A stretch of DNA of 64,000 nucleotides from Acidaminococcus intestini DSM 21505 (GCF_000425045.1 NZ_AULA01000008.1:31574-95573), one strand, 5' to 3'. Counted from the stretch's first letter, positions 1 to 8,929 are shown. Program-made: numbers and translations. Notes: generated by a model not told the origin, from the sequence alone.

Positions 1-1
1 G

Positions 2-1102
2 ATCAAAAATGCTCATGTACTCAGTCCCCATGTGACAGAGGGGTTCTATGATATTAGGGTCCTTGACGGAAAAATTGCCGAAGTGGGGGAGAGCCTTTCG
101 GCAGAAGGTGAATCCGTTCGGGATGCTGGCGGGGCCTATGTGACGCCTGGATTCATTGATGCCCACACACATCTTGGACTCAAAGCAGATTCGCTGGGTG
201 AATTTTACGCTGATCATAATGAGAAGAAGATGATTCTTTCACCAGAGATGCGTGCCATTGATGCCATCAATCCTCTTGACCGGACCTTTGAGGAGGCGCG
301 AAATGCCGGGATTACGTGCTGCGCAAGCGGCCCTGGTTCGCTTAATGTGATCGGCGGTCAGTATGCTGCCATCAAGACGCGGGGCAAGATCATTGACGAG
401 ATGGTCCTTGATCCTTATTTTGCCATGAAATGCGCCCTGGGGGAAAATCCTAAAAAGGGATATGAAACAACTCGTATGGGGATTGCGGCAACACTTCGGG
501 AATTTCTCCTTACTGCCAAAGTTTATGCGGAAACGCCTGTCCGTGATTATGACCGGAAACTGGAACCCATGGTGCCTGTCATGCGTGGCGAAAAACCGCT
601 TAAGATTCATTGCCATGAGGCCCTTGATATTGTGACGGCTATCCGCATTTGTGATGAATTTCATTTACGGTTTACCTTGGACCATGTGACAAGCGGGACG
701 GATATCTTGGAATTTTTGCGCAAACGTCCGGAGATCCCTCTTCTTGTAGGGCCCAGCCTGGGAAGCCGCGGCAAGGTGGAGCTTCACGGGAAGGGATTTG
801 ACAGTGTAGCGGCGTTAGCAGAAGGCCGTGATATCTGCATCATTACGGATGCTCCCGTGATTCCCCTGCAGTATTTGCCTGTTTGCGTTGGCCTTGCCAT
901 CAGCAAGGGCATGGCCTATGAAAAAGCTCTTGCAGCGGTCACCATCAATGCGGCCCGCGTCATGGGCGTTGATCAGCGGGTTGGGAGCCTAGAAAAAGGA
1001 AAGGATGCCGATTTGGTCCTTTTCAAGGATAAACCTTTTGTCACGATTCAAGATCCTTTGGCTGTCATGATGGACGGAATTTTTCTTGACGCCTCTAATT
1101 AA
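2..1102 (+). CDS. Amidohydrolase family protein (5' end outside window)
   Basis: The reading frame is open from base 2, and its first residues (IKNAHVLSPHVTEGFYDI) look like the usual N-terminal beta-strands of a metal-dependent amidohydrolase. The true start therefore probably lies a few codons to the left of the window, and the in-frame GTG at 32 is not a convincing start. Visible catalytic features are the DAHTHLG metal-binding HxH near base 161, KIHCHEA near 604, TLDHVTSG near 676 and an ITDAP aspartate near 841. Together they match the imidazolonepropionase-like branch (COG1228) of the amidohydrolase superfamily. The C-terminal GSLEKGKDADLVLF segment closes the composite beta-sandwich. 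The substrate cannot be deduced. The next gene lies beyond a strong terminator, so it is not part of the betaine operon. Confidence 0.85.
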   Translation: MKNAHVLSPHVTEGFYDIRVLDGKIAEVGESLSAEGESVRDAGGAYVTPGFIDAHTHLGLKADSLGEFYADHNEKKMILSPEMRAIDAINPLDRTFEEARNAGITCCASGPGSLNVIGGQYAAIKTRGKIIDEMVLDPYFAMKCALGENPKKGYETTRMGIAATLREFLLTAKVYAETPVRDYDRKLEPMVPVMRGEKPLKIHCHEALDIVTAIRICDEFHLRFTLDHVTSGTDILEFLRKRPEIPLLVGPSLGSRGKVELHGKGFDSVAALAEGRDICIITDAPVIPLQYLPVCVGLAISKGMAYEKALAAVTINAARVMGVDQRVGSLEKGKDADLVLFKDKPFVTIQDPLAVMMDGIFLDASN

Positions 1103-1120
1103 AAAGAAGCAATTTATGAA

Positions 1121-1158
1121 CCTCTCCTATCAACTTTGATAGGAGAGGCTTTCTTTTT
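1121..1158 (+). terminator. Rho-independent terminator after amidohydrolase
   Basis: There is a perfect 12-bp stem (1121-1132 with 1137-1148) and a 4-nt loop ACTT, followed by a T-rich tract (CTTTCTTTTT). Confidence 0.9.
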
Positions 1159-1217
1159 ACTGAAAAGGATGATTTGTGTACAGATAATAATGATAATGGG
1201 AATAAAATCGGACGTGT

Positions 1218-1246
1218 TTGAACGGATATACAAGATAAATTATACT
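1218..1246 (+). promoter_or_regulatory. Probable promoter of the betaine ABC operon
   Basis: TTGAAC (1218-1223), a 17-bp spacer and TATACT (1241-1246). A second possible promoter, TTGACG-17-TTAAAT, lies at 1288-1316. The 12-mer TTATGAACAAAT occurs twice (1266-1277 and 1322-1333), flanking that second promoter, and could bind a regulator. The leader to the ATG at 1369 is AT-rich and holds no other gene. Confidence 0.6.
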
Positions 1247-1368
1247 TACACAAATATGTATCATTTTATGAACAAATTGTAAAATATTTGACGGAGTATT
1301 TAGCAACATGTTAAATTAATATTATGAACAAATATTTTGAATAAATATACTGAAGAAAGGATGGTTTC

Positions 1369-2352
1369 ATGAAAGCATTCAAGTTGATGATCCTTACTGC
1401 TTTTCTTGTTTTGCTGGGAATTCTATCAGGGTGTTCCCCTGACGAAAAGCGGCCTGTTGTCTTTGCAGATCCTGGATGGGATAGTGTCCGGTTCCATAAC
1501 GCTGTGGCTCAGCTCGTTGCTGAAAAGGTCTATGGACTCAAGACGGAAATCCTTTATGGCTCCACGCCCATCACGCAGGCCGCCCTTGTACGCGGCGATG
1601 CAGATGTCAATATGGAGCTGTGGACGGATAACGTTCCCACTTATGAAGCTGATAAGGCCGCCGGCGGGATCGTGGATCTGGGCGTCAACTATGATGATAA
1701 CCGCCAAGGGTTTTATGTCCCGCGCTACGTCATTGAAGGTGATGCCGAACGCGGTATTGCCCCTATGGCGCCGGACCTGAAATCCGTCAAGGATCTGAGC
1801 CGCTATGCGGCGCTCTTTAAGGATGAGGAAGATCTCGCGAAAGGACGCTTATATGGTGCCATCCCAGGATGGAATATCGATGCCATCCTCTATAAGAAGT
1901 ATGAAGTCTATGGGCTTAATCAGAACTATATCTATTTTCGGCCTGGCAGCGAAGCTACGCTTTCTACGGCTTTTTTGACTGCCTACGAGAAAGGGCTTCC
2001 TGTTGTTGGGTATCAATGGGAACCTACTTGGCTTTCCGGTAAACTTGACCTTGTATTGCTGGAAGACGCCCCTTATGAGAAGGCCGCCTTTGAAGAGGGC
2101 CTTACGGAAGCCCCTGCCGTGAAGGTTGTGATTGCGGCCAATTCTCGTTTCCCCAAACGGGAGCCGGAGTTTTCAAAGTTCCTTAGCCGCTACCATACGT
2201 CAAGTACCCTTACGGCAGAAGCCTTGGCTCATATGGCGGATACAAAGGCTTCCTATGAGGAAACGGCCCGCTGGTTCCTCAAAAAACATGGGGAACTTGT
2301 TGATGCTTGGCTGACGCCAGAAGACGCAGCCAAACTGAGGGAAGCACTTTAA
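1369..2352 (+). CDS. Glycine betaine/proline-type ABC transporter, substrate-binding lipoprotein
   Basis: Extracytoplasmic binding protein of an OpuA/ProU-type importer for quaternary ammonium compatible solutes. The N-terminus has a lipoprotein signal with lipobox LSGC and the lipidated Cys at residue 22. The mature part has the OpuAC-family pattern FADPGWDSVRFHNAV, then GSTPITQAALVRGDADVNMEL and later VGYQWEPTWL. At 327 residues it is a normal length for this family. The start is supported by AAGAAAGGA upstream. It is the first gene of a three-gene operon, with the permease and ATPase following at once. The precise ligand (glycine betaine, choline or proline betaine) is not determined. Confidence 0.9.
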   Translation: MKAFKLMILTAFLVLLGILSGCSPDEKRPVVFADPGWDSVRFHNAVAQLVAEKVYGLKTEILYGSTPITQAALVRGDADVNMELWTDNVPTYEADKAAGGIVDLGVNYDDNRQGFYVPRYVIEGDAERGIAPMAPDLKSVKDLSRYAALFKDEEDLAKGRLYGAIPGWNIDAILYKKYEVYGLNQNYIYFRPGSEATLSTAFLTAYEKGLPVVGYQWEPTWLSGKLDLVLLEDAPYEKAAFEEGLTEAPAVKVVIAANSRFPKREPEFSKFLSRYHTSSTLTAEALAHMADTKASYEETARWFLKKHGELVDAWLTPEDAAKLREAL

Positions 2353-2369
2353 CTGGGAAAGGAGCCCTT

Positions 2370-3230
2370 ATGATCAATTATCTCACAACGTTTCCGAACC
2401 TTCGCATCAATGTGGCTGAGCCCGTCGATGCTTTTGTCCGTTATATCAACATTCATTATGGAGAATTCTTCGTCTCCTTCAAGCGTCTCATTGGTATCTT
2501 TGTTGGGGCCCTTAACAGCGGACTTGACGCAATTCCTTGGTGGATCTTGATTCTTGCCGTGGCCTATGGCGGCGGCAGATTGATGAATAGTTACCGCAAA
2601 GGCGCTTTTTTTGGCGGGCTGCTCTTTTTTATCGGTCTTTTGGGTTACTGGCAGATGATGTGTGAAACCCTTTCCATTGTCCTTGCGGCTGTGTTCTTTT
2701 CCCTTTTGATTGGTCTTCCCATTGGCGTCCTCCTTGCCTCCATCAAACGGGCCGATCCTTTGATTCGGCCTTTTCTTGATGCCATGCAGACCATGCCGAC
2801 CTTTGTTTATATGATTCCCGCAGTCATGCTCCTGGGGCCAGGAAAGGTGCCTGCCGTCCTTGCAACCGTTGTATATGCAGTTGTTCCTGTCATTCGGCTG
2901 ACCAGTCATGGAATCAAGCAAGTCGATCCAGAAGTAGTCGAAGCGTCTCGTTCATTTGGGGCCTCACGCTTCCAGACCCTCGTCAAGGTGCAGATCCCTC
3001 AGGCCCTGCCTACGATCATGACGGGTATCAATCAGACCATGATGATGGCGGTTGCTATGGTCGTTACAAGTTCCATGATCGGTGCCAACGGCCTTGGTAT
3101 GGAAGTCCTCATCGCCATCAACCGTATGGAATCAGGTCGTGGTCTGTCGGCGGGACTCAGTATTGTCATCATTGCGATCCTGCTTGACCGTCTGACCCAA
3201 AGCGTGATTCGGAAGGAGGAATCCCAATGA
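2370..3230 (+). CDS. Glycine betaine-type ABC transporter permease
   Basis: Inner-membrane permease of the ProW/OpuAB family, 286 residues with about six hydrophobic segments. A soluble N-terminal stretch precedes the first membrane span, as in ProW. The cytoplasmic coupling loop is seen at EASRSFGASRFQTLVKVQIP followed by QALPTIMTG. I chose the ATG at 2370 because AAAGGAG lies 6-7 bases upstream; the longer in-frame version would run back into the upstream gene. The stop overlaps the ATPase start (ATGA at 3227-3230), indicating translational coupling. Confidence 0.9.
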   Translation: MINYLTTFPNLRINVAEPVDAFVRYINIHYGEFFVSFKRLIGIFVGALNSGLDAIPWWILILAVAYGGGRLMNSYRKGAFFGGLLFFIGLLGYWQMMCETLSIVLAAVFFSLLIGLPIGVLLASIKRADPLIRPFLDAMQTMPTFVYMIPAVMLLGPGKVPAVLATVVYAVVPVIRLTSHGIKQVDPEVVEASRSFGASRFQTLVKVQIPQALPTIMTGINQTMMMAVAMVVTSSMIGANGLGMEVLIAINRMESGRGLSAGLSIVIIAILLDRLTQSVIRKEESQ

Positions 3231-4426
3231 CACAAACGCCCATTCTCGAGGTCCGGCACCTCTACAAAATCTTTGCCCCTCTGGATTTTCGCGGTGAAAA
3301 GAAAATGGCCTATAAGCTATTGGAACTTGGGGCTACAAGACAGGATGTCCTTGAAGCAACCGGGATGACGGCGGCTGTGACGGACGTGTCCTTTCGGGTG
3401 GGAAAAGGAGAAATCTTTGTACTTATAGGGCTGTCTGGCAGCGGCAAATCGACCCTTGTGCGCTGCCTCAATATGCTGCATCGGCCCAGCCGGGGAGAAG
3501 TCCTCATTGACGGAGAAGATATCACTGCGTACGATGAAGTAAAACTTCAGAAGCTGCGGCGGACAAAAATTTCCATGGTCTTCCAAAACGGCGGTCTTCT
3601 CGCTCATCGGGATGTCATGGGCAATGTGGGCTATGGTCTTGAAATCCGCGGCGTCAAGAAGGAGGAACGGGAGGCCAAGGCTCTTGAAATGATTCGCATG
3701 GTGGGTCTTGAAGGGCACGAACGGGAGAGTCTTGATAGTTTGTCCGGCGGGATGCGGCAGCGCGTTGGTATCGCCAGGGCCTTGGCAAGCGACCCGGATA
3801 TCCTGCTCATGGATGAAGCCTTTTCCGCCCTTGATCCCCTTGTGAAAAATGATCTCCAGTTTGAGCTGCTGCGCATCCAGGAGCAGACGGGAAAGACCAT
3901 CATCTTCATTACTCATGACATCAATGAAGCATTTAAGTTGGGAAGCCGCGTGGGCATTTTGCGGGACGGACGCATGATCCAGCTTGATACACCGGAAAAA
4001 ATGCTGAGCGCACCGGCCAATGACTATGTCCGCCGCTTTATTGACAGTGTTGATACAACCAAGGTGCTCACGGTTAAGCACATCATGACCGTTCCCGGTT
4101 CGGTCATAAAAAAGACCGACGGCGCCAATGTGGCCCTAAACAGTATGCGTGCGAGCGGCGTTTCAAGTGCCTATGTGGTGAGTGATTATATGCACTTTGA
4201 CGGAATCATCACCTTGGAAGGAGCCCTTTCCGTGCGGGATGGGAAGAAGACTTTTGAAGAAGCCATCATTCGGGAGGTTCCTTTTGTACGCAATCTTGAT
4301 GCTCCAGTTTCTTCCATTGTCCCTCTGGCGGCAAAGACGCAGTATCCTCTTGCTGTAGTGGATGAGCATGATGTCTTCCGCGGCATTGTGACAAAGGCCT
4401 CCGTCCTGTCTTCCCTTTCCGTCTAA
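3227..4426 (+). CDS. Glycine betaine-type ABC transporter ATP-binding protein with CBS pair
   Basis: ATPase of the OpuAA/ProV family, 399 residues. Walker A is GLSGSGKST at 68-76, the Q-loop region is MVFQNGG near 118, the signature is LSGGMRQRV at 172-180 and Walker B is ILLMDEAF at 192-199. The long insertion before Walker A (AYKLLELGATRQDVLEATG) is typical of the betaine branch. Residues from about 280 to the end form a tandem CBS region, which in OpuA homologues senses ionic strength or cyclic dinucleotides, so osmotic gating of the importer is likely. It ends just before a terminator that separates it from the convergent LysR gene. Confidence 0.92.
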   Translation: MTQTPILEVRHLYKIFAPLDFRGEKKMAYKLLELGATRQDVLEATGMTAAVTDVSFRVGKGEIFVLIGLSGSGKSTLVRCLNMLHRPSRGEVLIDGEDITAYDEVKLQKLRRTKISMVFQNGGLLAHRDVMGNVGYGLEIRGVKKEEREAKALEMIRMVGLEGHERESLDSLSGGMRQRVGIARALASDPDILLMDEAFSALDPLVKNDLQFELLRIQEQTGKTIIFITHDINEAFKLGSRVGILRDGRMIQLDTPEKMLSAPANDYVRRFIDSVDTTKVLTVKHIMTVPGSVIKKTDGANVALNSMRASGVSSAYVVSDYMHFDGIITLEGALSVRDGKKTFEEAIIREVPFVRNLDAPVSSIVPLAAKTQYPLAVVDEHDVFRGIVTKASVLSSLSV

Positions 4427-4433
4427 ACAAAAA

Positions 4434-4468
4434 CGGGTCTTCCCAAAGGAGGACCCGATTTTTTGTTT
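4434..4468 (+). terminator. Terminator between ABC operon and convergent LysR gene
   Basis: A 10-bp stem (CGGGTCTTCC with GGAGGACCCG, one G-T pair) and a CAAA loop are followed by ATTTTTTTG. The A-rich left flank could also serve the minus strand weakly. Confidence 0.85.
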
Positions 4469-5314
4469 TTATTTTTGTTTTAGCCATTTAGTAAAGAGGG
4501 GATAGCGTTGGCCCATCTTTTTTGTCATGACAAGAGAGTACTCAATCTGGGCCGATTGGTCCACAATCGGGACAGCCGTCCGATTTTTGAGAGGTTCTTC
4601 ACTAAGGACACGGTCCGTAATGAAGGAAGGCAGGGAGGAAGCTTTCTCCAGCTCGAAAAAGTCATCTCTCTGTTCTTGGAGCAGGAAACGGGAATGGGGC
4701 ATTGTTTCCTTGATGAGATCCTTCCAGAACCCGATGTGGGAATAAACAATCATGGCAGTCCCGTCCAAATCGGAAAAAGAAAGGGAGGAGCTTTTTTCCT
4801 GGGGATGCCCTTTGGGAAGGTTGAAGTACAGTGATTCCTTGCCGAAGGGGAGAGCGATGAGTGCGCTGTCAGTCGGCTTAAAAGGCAGGATAATGACATT
4901 GTATCGCCCATCCCGCAGCCCTTGAAGAAGGGGCTCGGTGCTGCGCAGTTCCGTTGTCAGTGACTGCGATGGATAGAGTTCCGTTGCTAGCCGTACAAAG
5001 TCCATGACAGGATAGGGGGCACAGCTTCCCAGTGACAAGGTATGCCTTGAGCGGTCGAGCTGACGGACTTTATCCGTCATGACTTCTATTTCGGAGAGAA
5101 TCTTTCTTGCTTCCTTTATGGCAAGCAGCCCATTTTCATTGAGGGCAATGTGATTTTTTGACCGCGCAAATAGAATGACACCAAATTCCTTTTCCAAAAG
5201 TTTCATGTTCCTTGTCAGTGTCGGCTGTGAGACGTGCAGGATTTCTGCTGTTTTTGAAAGTGTGCCGTACATTCCAAAGGCAACGAATTGGAAAAGATGC
5301 TCAAATTCAATCAT
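4469..5314 (-). CDS. LysR-family transcriptional regulator
   Basis: Winged helix-turn-helix DNA-binding domain at residues 1-60 (GTLSKTAEILHVSQPTLTRN recognition region), followed by a LysR-type effector-binding domain. At 281 residues it is slightly short for the family. I start it at ATG 5314 because a GGAGG lies 7 bases upstream; the in-frame GTG at 5326 sits inside that ribosome-binding site. It is divergent from the aldo/keto reductase gene with a 150-bp intergenic region, so that gene is the most probable target. The inducer is unknown. Confidence 0.88.
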   Translation of the reverse strand: MIEFEHLFQFVAFGMYGTLSKTAEILHVSQPTLTRNMKLLEKEFGVILFARSKNHIALNENGLLAIKEARKILSEIEVMTDKVRQLDRSRHTLSLGSCAPYPVMDFVRLATELYPSQSLTTELRSTEPLLQGLRDGRYNVIILPFKPTDSALIALPFGKESLYFNLPKGHPQEKSSSLSFSDLDGTAMIVYSHIGFWKDLIKETMPHSRFLLQEQRDDFFELEKASSLPSFITDRVLSEEPLKNRTAVPIVDQSAQIEYSLVMTKKMGQRYPLFTKWLKQK

Positions 5315-5465
5315 ACGCACCTCCACTATTTATTTTATAAATACTATTATACTATATTACTAATGTACAAGAAACGGATTTCTCGCTATAGTATAAGAAA
5401 GATTGGCATATTCAGCAATCAATTTGAAAAATTATATGATAGAAAATAAGAAAGGTGGAATCCTT
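5315..5465. promoter_or_regulatory. Divergent LysR / aldo-keto reductase control region
   Basis: AT-rich intergenic region. On the minus strand TATAAT (bases 5346-5351) lies 16 bp from a TTCTTG, a fair promoter for the LysR gene. The plus-strand promoter of the reductase is not clear. LysR proteins normally bind such divergent regions, but I see no unambiguous T-N11-A pair to nominate. Confidence 0.4.
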
Positions 5466-6317
5466 ATGCAGGAAGTGACCCTTAATCAGGGAATCAAGAT
5501 GCCCCAACTGGGATTTGGTGTTTTTCAGGTTCCCGACGAAAAAATTTGCAGGGAAAGTGTCCTTATGGCCCTTGAAACTGGGTACCGGCTCATTGATACG
5601 GCTGCCGCGTATTTCAACGAAAAAGCTGTTGGAGAGGCAATCAAGGAAAGCGGGATTCCTCGGAATGAGCTCTTTATTACGACGAAACTATGGGTTCAAG
5701 ATGCTTCTTATGAAAAGGCTAAGGAAGCCCTGAAGGTTTCCCTTGATAAGCTGAATCTTGATTATCTGGATCTTTACTTGATCCATCAGCCCATGGGGGA
5801 CTATTATGGTGCCTATCGGGCCATGGAAGAGGCGCATGACAAGGGACTTGTTCGAGCTATTGGGGTCTGTAATTTCTATCCTCATATCCTTGCTGATTTT
5901 TGTGAGACTGTTCGCGTCATGCCAGCAGTTAACCAAGTCGAGCTGCATCCTTTCTTTCAGCAGGAAAATGCCTTGGCACTTATGAAACACTATGGCGTGA
6001 AACCGGAAGCTTGGGGGCCTTTTGCAGAAGGAAAACATGGTCTTTTCACCCATCCGGTCCTAACAGAAATCGGGAAAAAGTATGGCAAGTCCGCCGCCCA
6101 GGTGGCTTTGCGCTGGAATCTTGACCGTGGCGTCATCGTCATTCCAAAGTCGACCCATCTGGAACGGATGAAGCAAAATATAGATGTCTTTGATTTTACC
6201 CTTTCAGCAGAAGACCGTAGCGCCATTGCAGCCCTTGACCGGGGCCGCAGCGACATTGTGAATCACTTTGATCCCCAATTTGTCCAGGCCCTTCACCAAC
6301 TGAAGATCCATGATTGA
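5466..6317 (+). CDS. Aldo/keto reductase (diketogluconate reductase-like)
   Basis: NADPH-dependent reductase of the AKR superfamily, 283 residues, a (beta/alpha)8 barrel. The catalytic tetrad is intact: Asp44 and Tyr49 (IDTAAAYFNE), Lys74 (ITTKLW) and His107 (LIHQP). The C-terminal cofactor signature VIVIPKSTHLERMKQN is present. It is closest in pattern to the 2,5-diketo-D-gluconate reductase/methylglyoxal reductase group (AKR5). ATG 5466 is preferred because AAAGGTGG lies just upstream; a longer in-frame opening has no such site. Its natural substrate is unknown. The divergent LysR gene is its likely regulator. Confidence 0.9.
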   Translation: MQEVTLNQGIKMPQLGFGVFQVPDEKICRESVLMALETGYRLIDTAAAYFNEKAVGEAIKESGIPRNELFITTKLWVQDASYEKAKEALKVSLDKLNLDYLDLYLIHQPMGDYYGAYRAMEEAHDKGLVRAIGVCNFYPHILADFCETVRVMPAVNQVELHPFFQQENALALMKHYGVKPEAWGPFAEGKHGLFTHPVLTEIGKKYGKSAAQVALRWNLDRGVIVIPKSTHLERMKQNIDVFDFTLSAEDRSAIAALDRGRSDIVNHFDPQFVQALHQLKIHD

Positions 6318-6376
6318 GTGCCTTACCCACCCTGCCAGATCGATCTTTTTATTTCAACCATTTCATTGCGCGTAAG

Positions 6377-6415
6377 AAAAGCTCCAGCCCTCTTTAAAGG
6401 AGGACTGGAGCTTTT
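6377..6415. terminator. Bidirectional terminator between convergent genes
   Basis: AAAAGCTCCAG pairs with CTGGAGCTTTT, with further pairing inside. The A run on the left and T run on the right allow use by both the reductase gene (+) and the alcohol dehydrogenase gene (-). Confidence 0.85.
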
Positions 6416-6443
6416 GATGCATCTGAAAGGGGCGCCGTTGGCT

Positions 6444-7661
6444 TCAAAAATCAATATCCCTATCGTAGTAGCAGGCTTGGAGCAGCTTTTTCATCTCACT
6501 TTCCGTCGGTTTACGGGGATTGGACGAGGTGCAGGCATCTAAAAGGGCGTCTTTGGCAATTTGGGGCAGTCTTTCTTCAAAGACGGCTTCCGGAATGAAC
6601 CCTTGCTCTGTCGGAAGGGCATCCTTTCCATAGAAACGGATGGCACGGGGAATCCTCAGCTCTTTCTGCGTATTACGAATCCAGTCAATGAGGAGATGGA
6701 CTTTTTCCTCGTCTGTCGTTCCTCCCAGCTTCATGTAGTCGCAAATGATGGCGTAGCGTTTTTTGGTCGCTTCTTCTTTCGCGTTAAACTGGATAACCTT
6801 TGGCAGATACATCGCATTGGCTGCCCCATGGATTAGGTGGGCCCCATAATCAGCAAAGGCTGCTCCTGTTTTATGGGCCATGGAGTGGACAATCCCCAGG
6901 AGGGCATTGGAAAAGGCCATCCCAGCAAGGCACTGCGCATCATGCATCTTATCCCTTGCTTCCATGTTGCCTTGGTAAGAGGGAATCAGATATTTTTGAA
7001 TCATTTCTATGGCATGGATGGCAAGGGCGTCCGTAAATTCACAATGAGCCGTTGACACATAGGCTTCCACGGCGTGAGTAAAGGCATCCATACCAGTATG
7101 TGCCACGAGTTTTGGGGGCATGCCATGGGTTAATTCAGGATCGATGATGGCCATGTCCGGTGTAATCTCAAAGTCTGCAATCGGGTACTTGATTCCGCTT
7201 TTATAATCGGTGATGATGGAAAAACTGGTCACTTCCGTGGCCGTGCCTGATGTGGACGAAATCGCGATAAAATGGGCTTTGCGCCTTAATTTGGGGAGTC
7301 CAAAGACCTTGCGCATTTCATCAAAGGTGATGGATGGGTACTCATATTTGATCCACATGGCTTTTGCGGCATCAATGGGGGAGCCGCCGCCAATGGCGAT
7401 GATCCAATCAGGACCAAATTCCTGCATGACCTTGGCGCCTTTAAGAACAGTTTCTACTGAAGGATCGGATTCGATACCTTCGTAGATCTTTACTTCCATG
7501 CCTGCCTCTTTGAGGTAGGCCTCGGCTTTACCGAGAGAACCGTTCCGACGGCTGGAACCTCCGCCGGTGCAGATTATGGCACGTTTTCCTGTTAAATTTT
7601 TAAGGATTTCCATGGAGCCATAGCCATGATAGATATCTCTTGGAAGTGTAAATCGCTGCAT
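6444..7661 (-). CDS. Iron-containing alcohol dehydrogenase
   Basis: Group III (iron-dependent) alcohol dehydrogenase, 405 residues. Cofactor-binding motifs are GGGSPIDAAK (91-100) and STSGTATEV (136-144). The four expected metal ligands are present: Asp192 and His196 in HTGMDAFTHAVEAY, His263 in SMAHKTGA and His278 in LIHGAANA. Such enzymes reduce aldehydes to alcohols in fermenters (butanol/ethanol dehydrogenase, 4-hydroxybutyrate or lactaldehyde reductase types); the substrate is not assignable from sequence. AAGGAGG lies upstream of the ATG. It is transcribed away from the pst operon. Confidence 0.92.
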   Translation of the reverse strand: MQRFTLPRDIYHGYGSMEILKNLTGKRAIICTGGGSSRRNGSLGKAEAYLKEAGMEVKIYEGIESDPSVETVLKGAKVMQEFGPDWIIAIGGGSPIDAAKAMWIKYEYPSITFDEMRKVFGLPKLRRKAHFIAISSTSGTATEVTSFSIITDYKSGIKYPIADFEITPDMAIIDPELTHGMPPKLVAHTGMDAFTHAVEAYVSTAHCEFTDALAIHAIEMIQKYLIPSYQGNMEARDKMHDAQCLAGMAFSNALLGIVHSMAHKTGAAFADYGAHLIHGAANAMYLPKVIQFNAKEEATKKRYAIICDYMKLGGTTDEEKVHLLIDWIRNTQKELRIPRAIRFYGKDALPTEQGFIPEAVFEERLPQIAKDALLDACTSSNPRKPTESEMKKLLQACYYDRDIDF

Positions 7662-7691
7662 AATATGACCTCCTTTTTAGGTTACGGGTTC

Positions 7692-7719
7692 ATCATATCA
7701 TGGTTCGGATGGATTTCAA
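7692..7719 (-). promoter_or_regulatory. Probable promoter of the alcohol dehydrogenase gene
   Basis: On the minus strand TTGAAA (7719-7714), a 16-bp spacer and TATGAT (7697-7692). About 40 bp further upstream a perfect GTAAC-AAA-GTTAC inverted repeat (7758-7770) might be a regulator site. The remaining sequence up to 7869 shows nothing else recognisable. Confidence 0.55.
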
Positions 7720-7869
7720 CTAGTGACACCAAGGGTTCATATTTATGGTGTGAATCTGTAACAAAGTTACCATAAGACCCGCAGTTTTGGCCATGTTCTC
7801 AAATCAATTGCCCTTTGCTAAATGGGGTAAGGCTGTCCCATGATGAGGACGTACTTTCGGGCGTGCTTG

Positions 7870-7911
7870 TTTTTACGAAATTTTTACAGGAAGAAAAGGT
7901 CAATCTTTACA
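7870..7911 (+). promoter_or_regulatory. PHO-box-like direct repeats upstream of pstS
   Basis: TTTTTAC occurs at 7870-7876 and 7881-7887, exactly 11 bp apart. A third, weaker CTTTAC has its AC at 7909-7910, 23 bp further on. PhoP sites in Bacillota are direct hexamer repeats at about 11-bp phase, so this is a plausible phosphate-starvation activator site. It lies about 80-120 bp before the pstS start. No phoPR gene pair is adjacent; the two-component pair at 27.2 kb is a candidate but not shown to be linked. Confidence 0.4.
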
Positions 7912-7989
7912 GAGGTGGGGTAGGCTATTCATAAAGCAAAACCAATACAGCTCATAAAAAAGATTGGTGTAAGAAAGGATGGATCATTG

Positions 7990-8892
7990 ATGAAAGTAAA
8001 AAGCGCGTTAAGAAAAGGATTGCTGATGAGTTTGACAGCTATGATGGTGGTTGGGCTCGCTGGCTGCGGAGGTAAGAAGGCAGCAACGACGGGTGGCGAA
8101 AAGGCTCTTTCCGGAAACATTACGGGTTCTGGTTCATCGGCTCTCCTGCCGCTTGTCAAGGATGCAGCAGAAGCCTTCAAGAAGAACCATAAAGATGTAT
8201 CCATCAGTCTTAATGCTGGGGGAAGCGGCACCGGTCTCAAACAGGTCTCCGAAGGCTCTGTCGATATGGGAAACTCCGATGTTCCGGCTGCATCCAAACT
8301 GCCTAAGGATAAAGCAGAAAATCTCCTTGACCACAAGATCTGCGTTATGACCGTTGCGACCATTGTCAATAAGGATGTAGCTGCCACTGTAAAGAACCTG
8401 ACCAGCCAGCAGCTAAAAGAGATCTTTACGACGAAAATCAAGAATTGGAAAGAAGTCGGCGGTCCGGACGAACCGATTGTCCTGATTACCCGTCCGAAGA
8501 CTTCCGGTACGCGTGCCCTCTTTACGAAGTATGCATTGGGCGGAGTGGAAGAAGTTTCCAATAAGTCCCTTGAGACGGATAACTCCGGACTCCTGCTCCA
8601 GAGTGTTGCCCAGAATAAAGGTGCCATTGGATATGTGGCCCTGCCTTATCTTGTAAAGAATGATACGGTCGCCGCCATAGCTATTGACGGCGTTGCCCCG
8701 ACCTTGGAAAACACCTACAGCGGTAAGTATAACGTCTTTGGGTTTGAACATATCTACACGGCAAAAGACCCGAAACCGGCGGTCAAAGCTTTCCTCGAAT
8801 TCATTGGTTCTGCTGATTACGGCAAACGGATTGAAGAACTGGGTTACGGTGTCAGCAGCAAGATAGAGCTGAAGGATCCAGACCACGATTAA
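7990..8892 (+). CDS. pstS: Phosphate ABC transporter substrate-binding lipoprotein
   Basis: High-affinity phosphate-binding lipoprotein of the Pst system, 300 residues. The lipobox LAGC puts the lipidated Cys at residue 26. Phosphate-contact motifs are GSGSSALLPLVKDAAEAF, NAGGSGTGLKQV and the later TRPKTSGTRALF. I start at ATG 7990 (AGAAAGGA 9 bases upstream) rather than the in-frame TTG three bases earlier. It is first in the order pstS-pstC-pstA-pstB-phoU, a standard arrangement. Confidence 0.95.
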   Translation: MKVKSALRKGLLMSLTAMMVVGLAGCGGKKAATTGGEKALSGNITGSGSSALLPLVKDAAEAFKKNHKDVSISLNAGGSGTGLKQVSEGSVDMGNSDVPAASKLPKDKAENLLDHKICVMTVATIVNKDVAATVKNLTSQQLKEIFTTKIKNWKEVGGPDEPIVLITRPKTSGTRALFTKYALGGVEEVSNKSLETDNSGLLLQSVAQNKGAIGYVALPYLVKNDTVAAIAIDGVAPTLENTYSGKYNVFGFEHIYTAKDPKPAVKAFLEFIGSADYGKRIEELGYGVSSKIELKDPDHD

Positions 8893-8929
8893 GTCCATCT
8901 TTCCAGCTTTGAGAAAGGAAGATTTTTCT

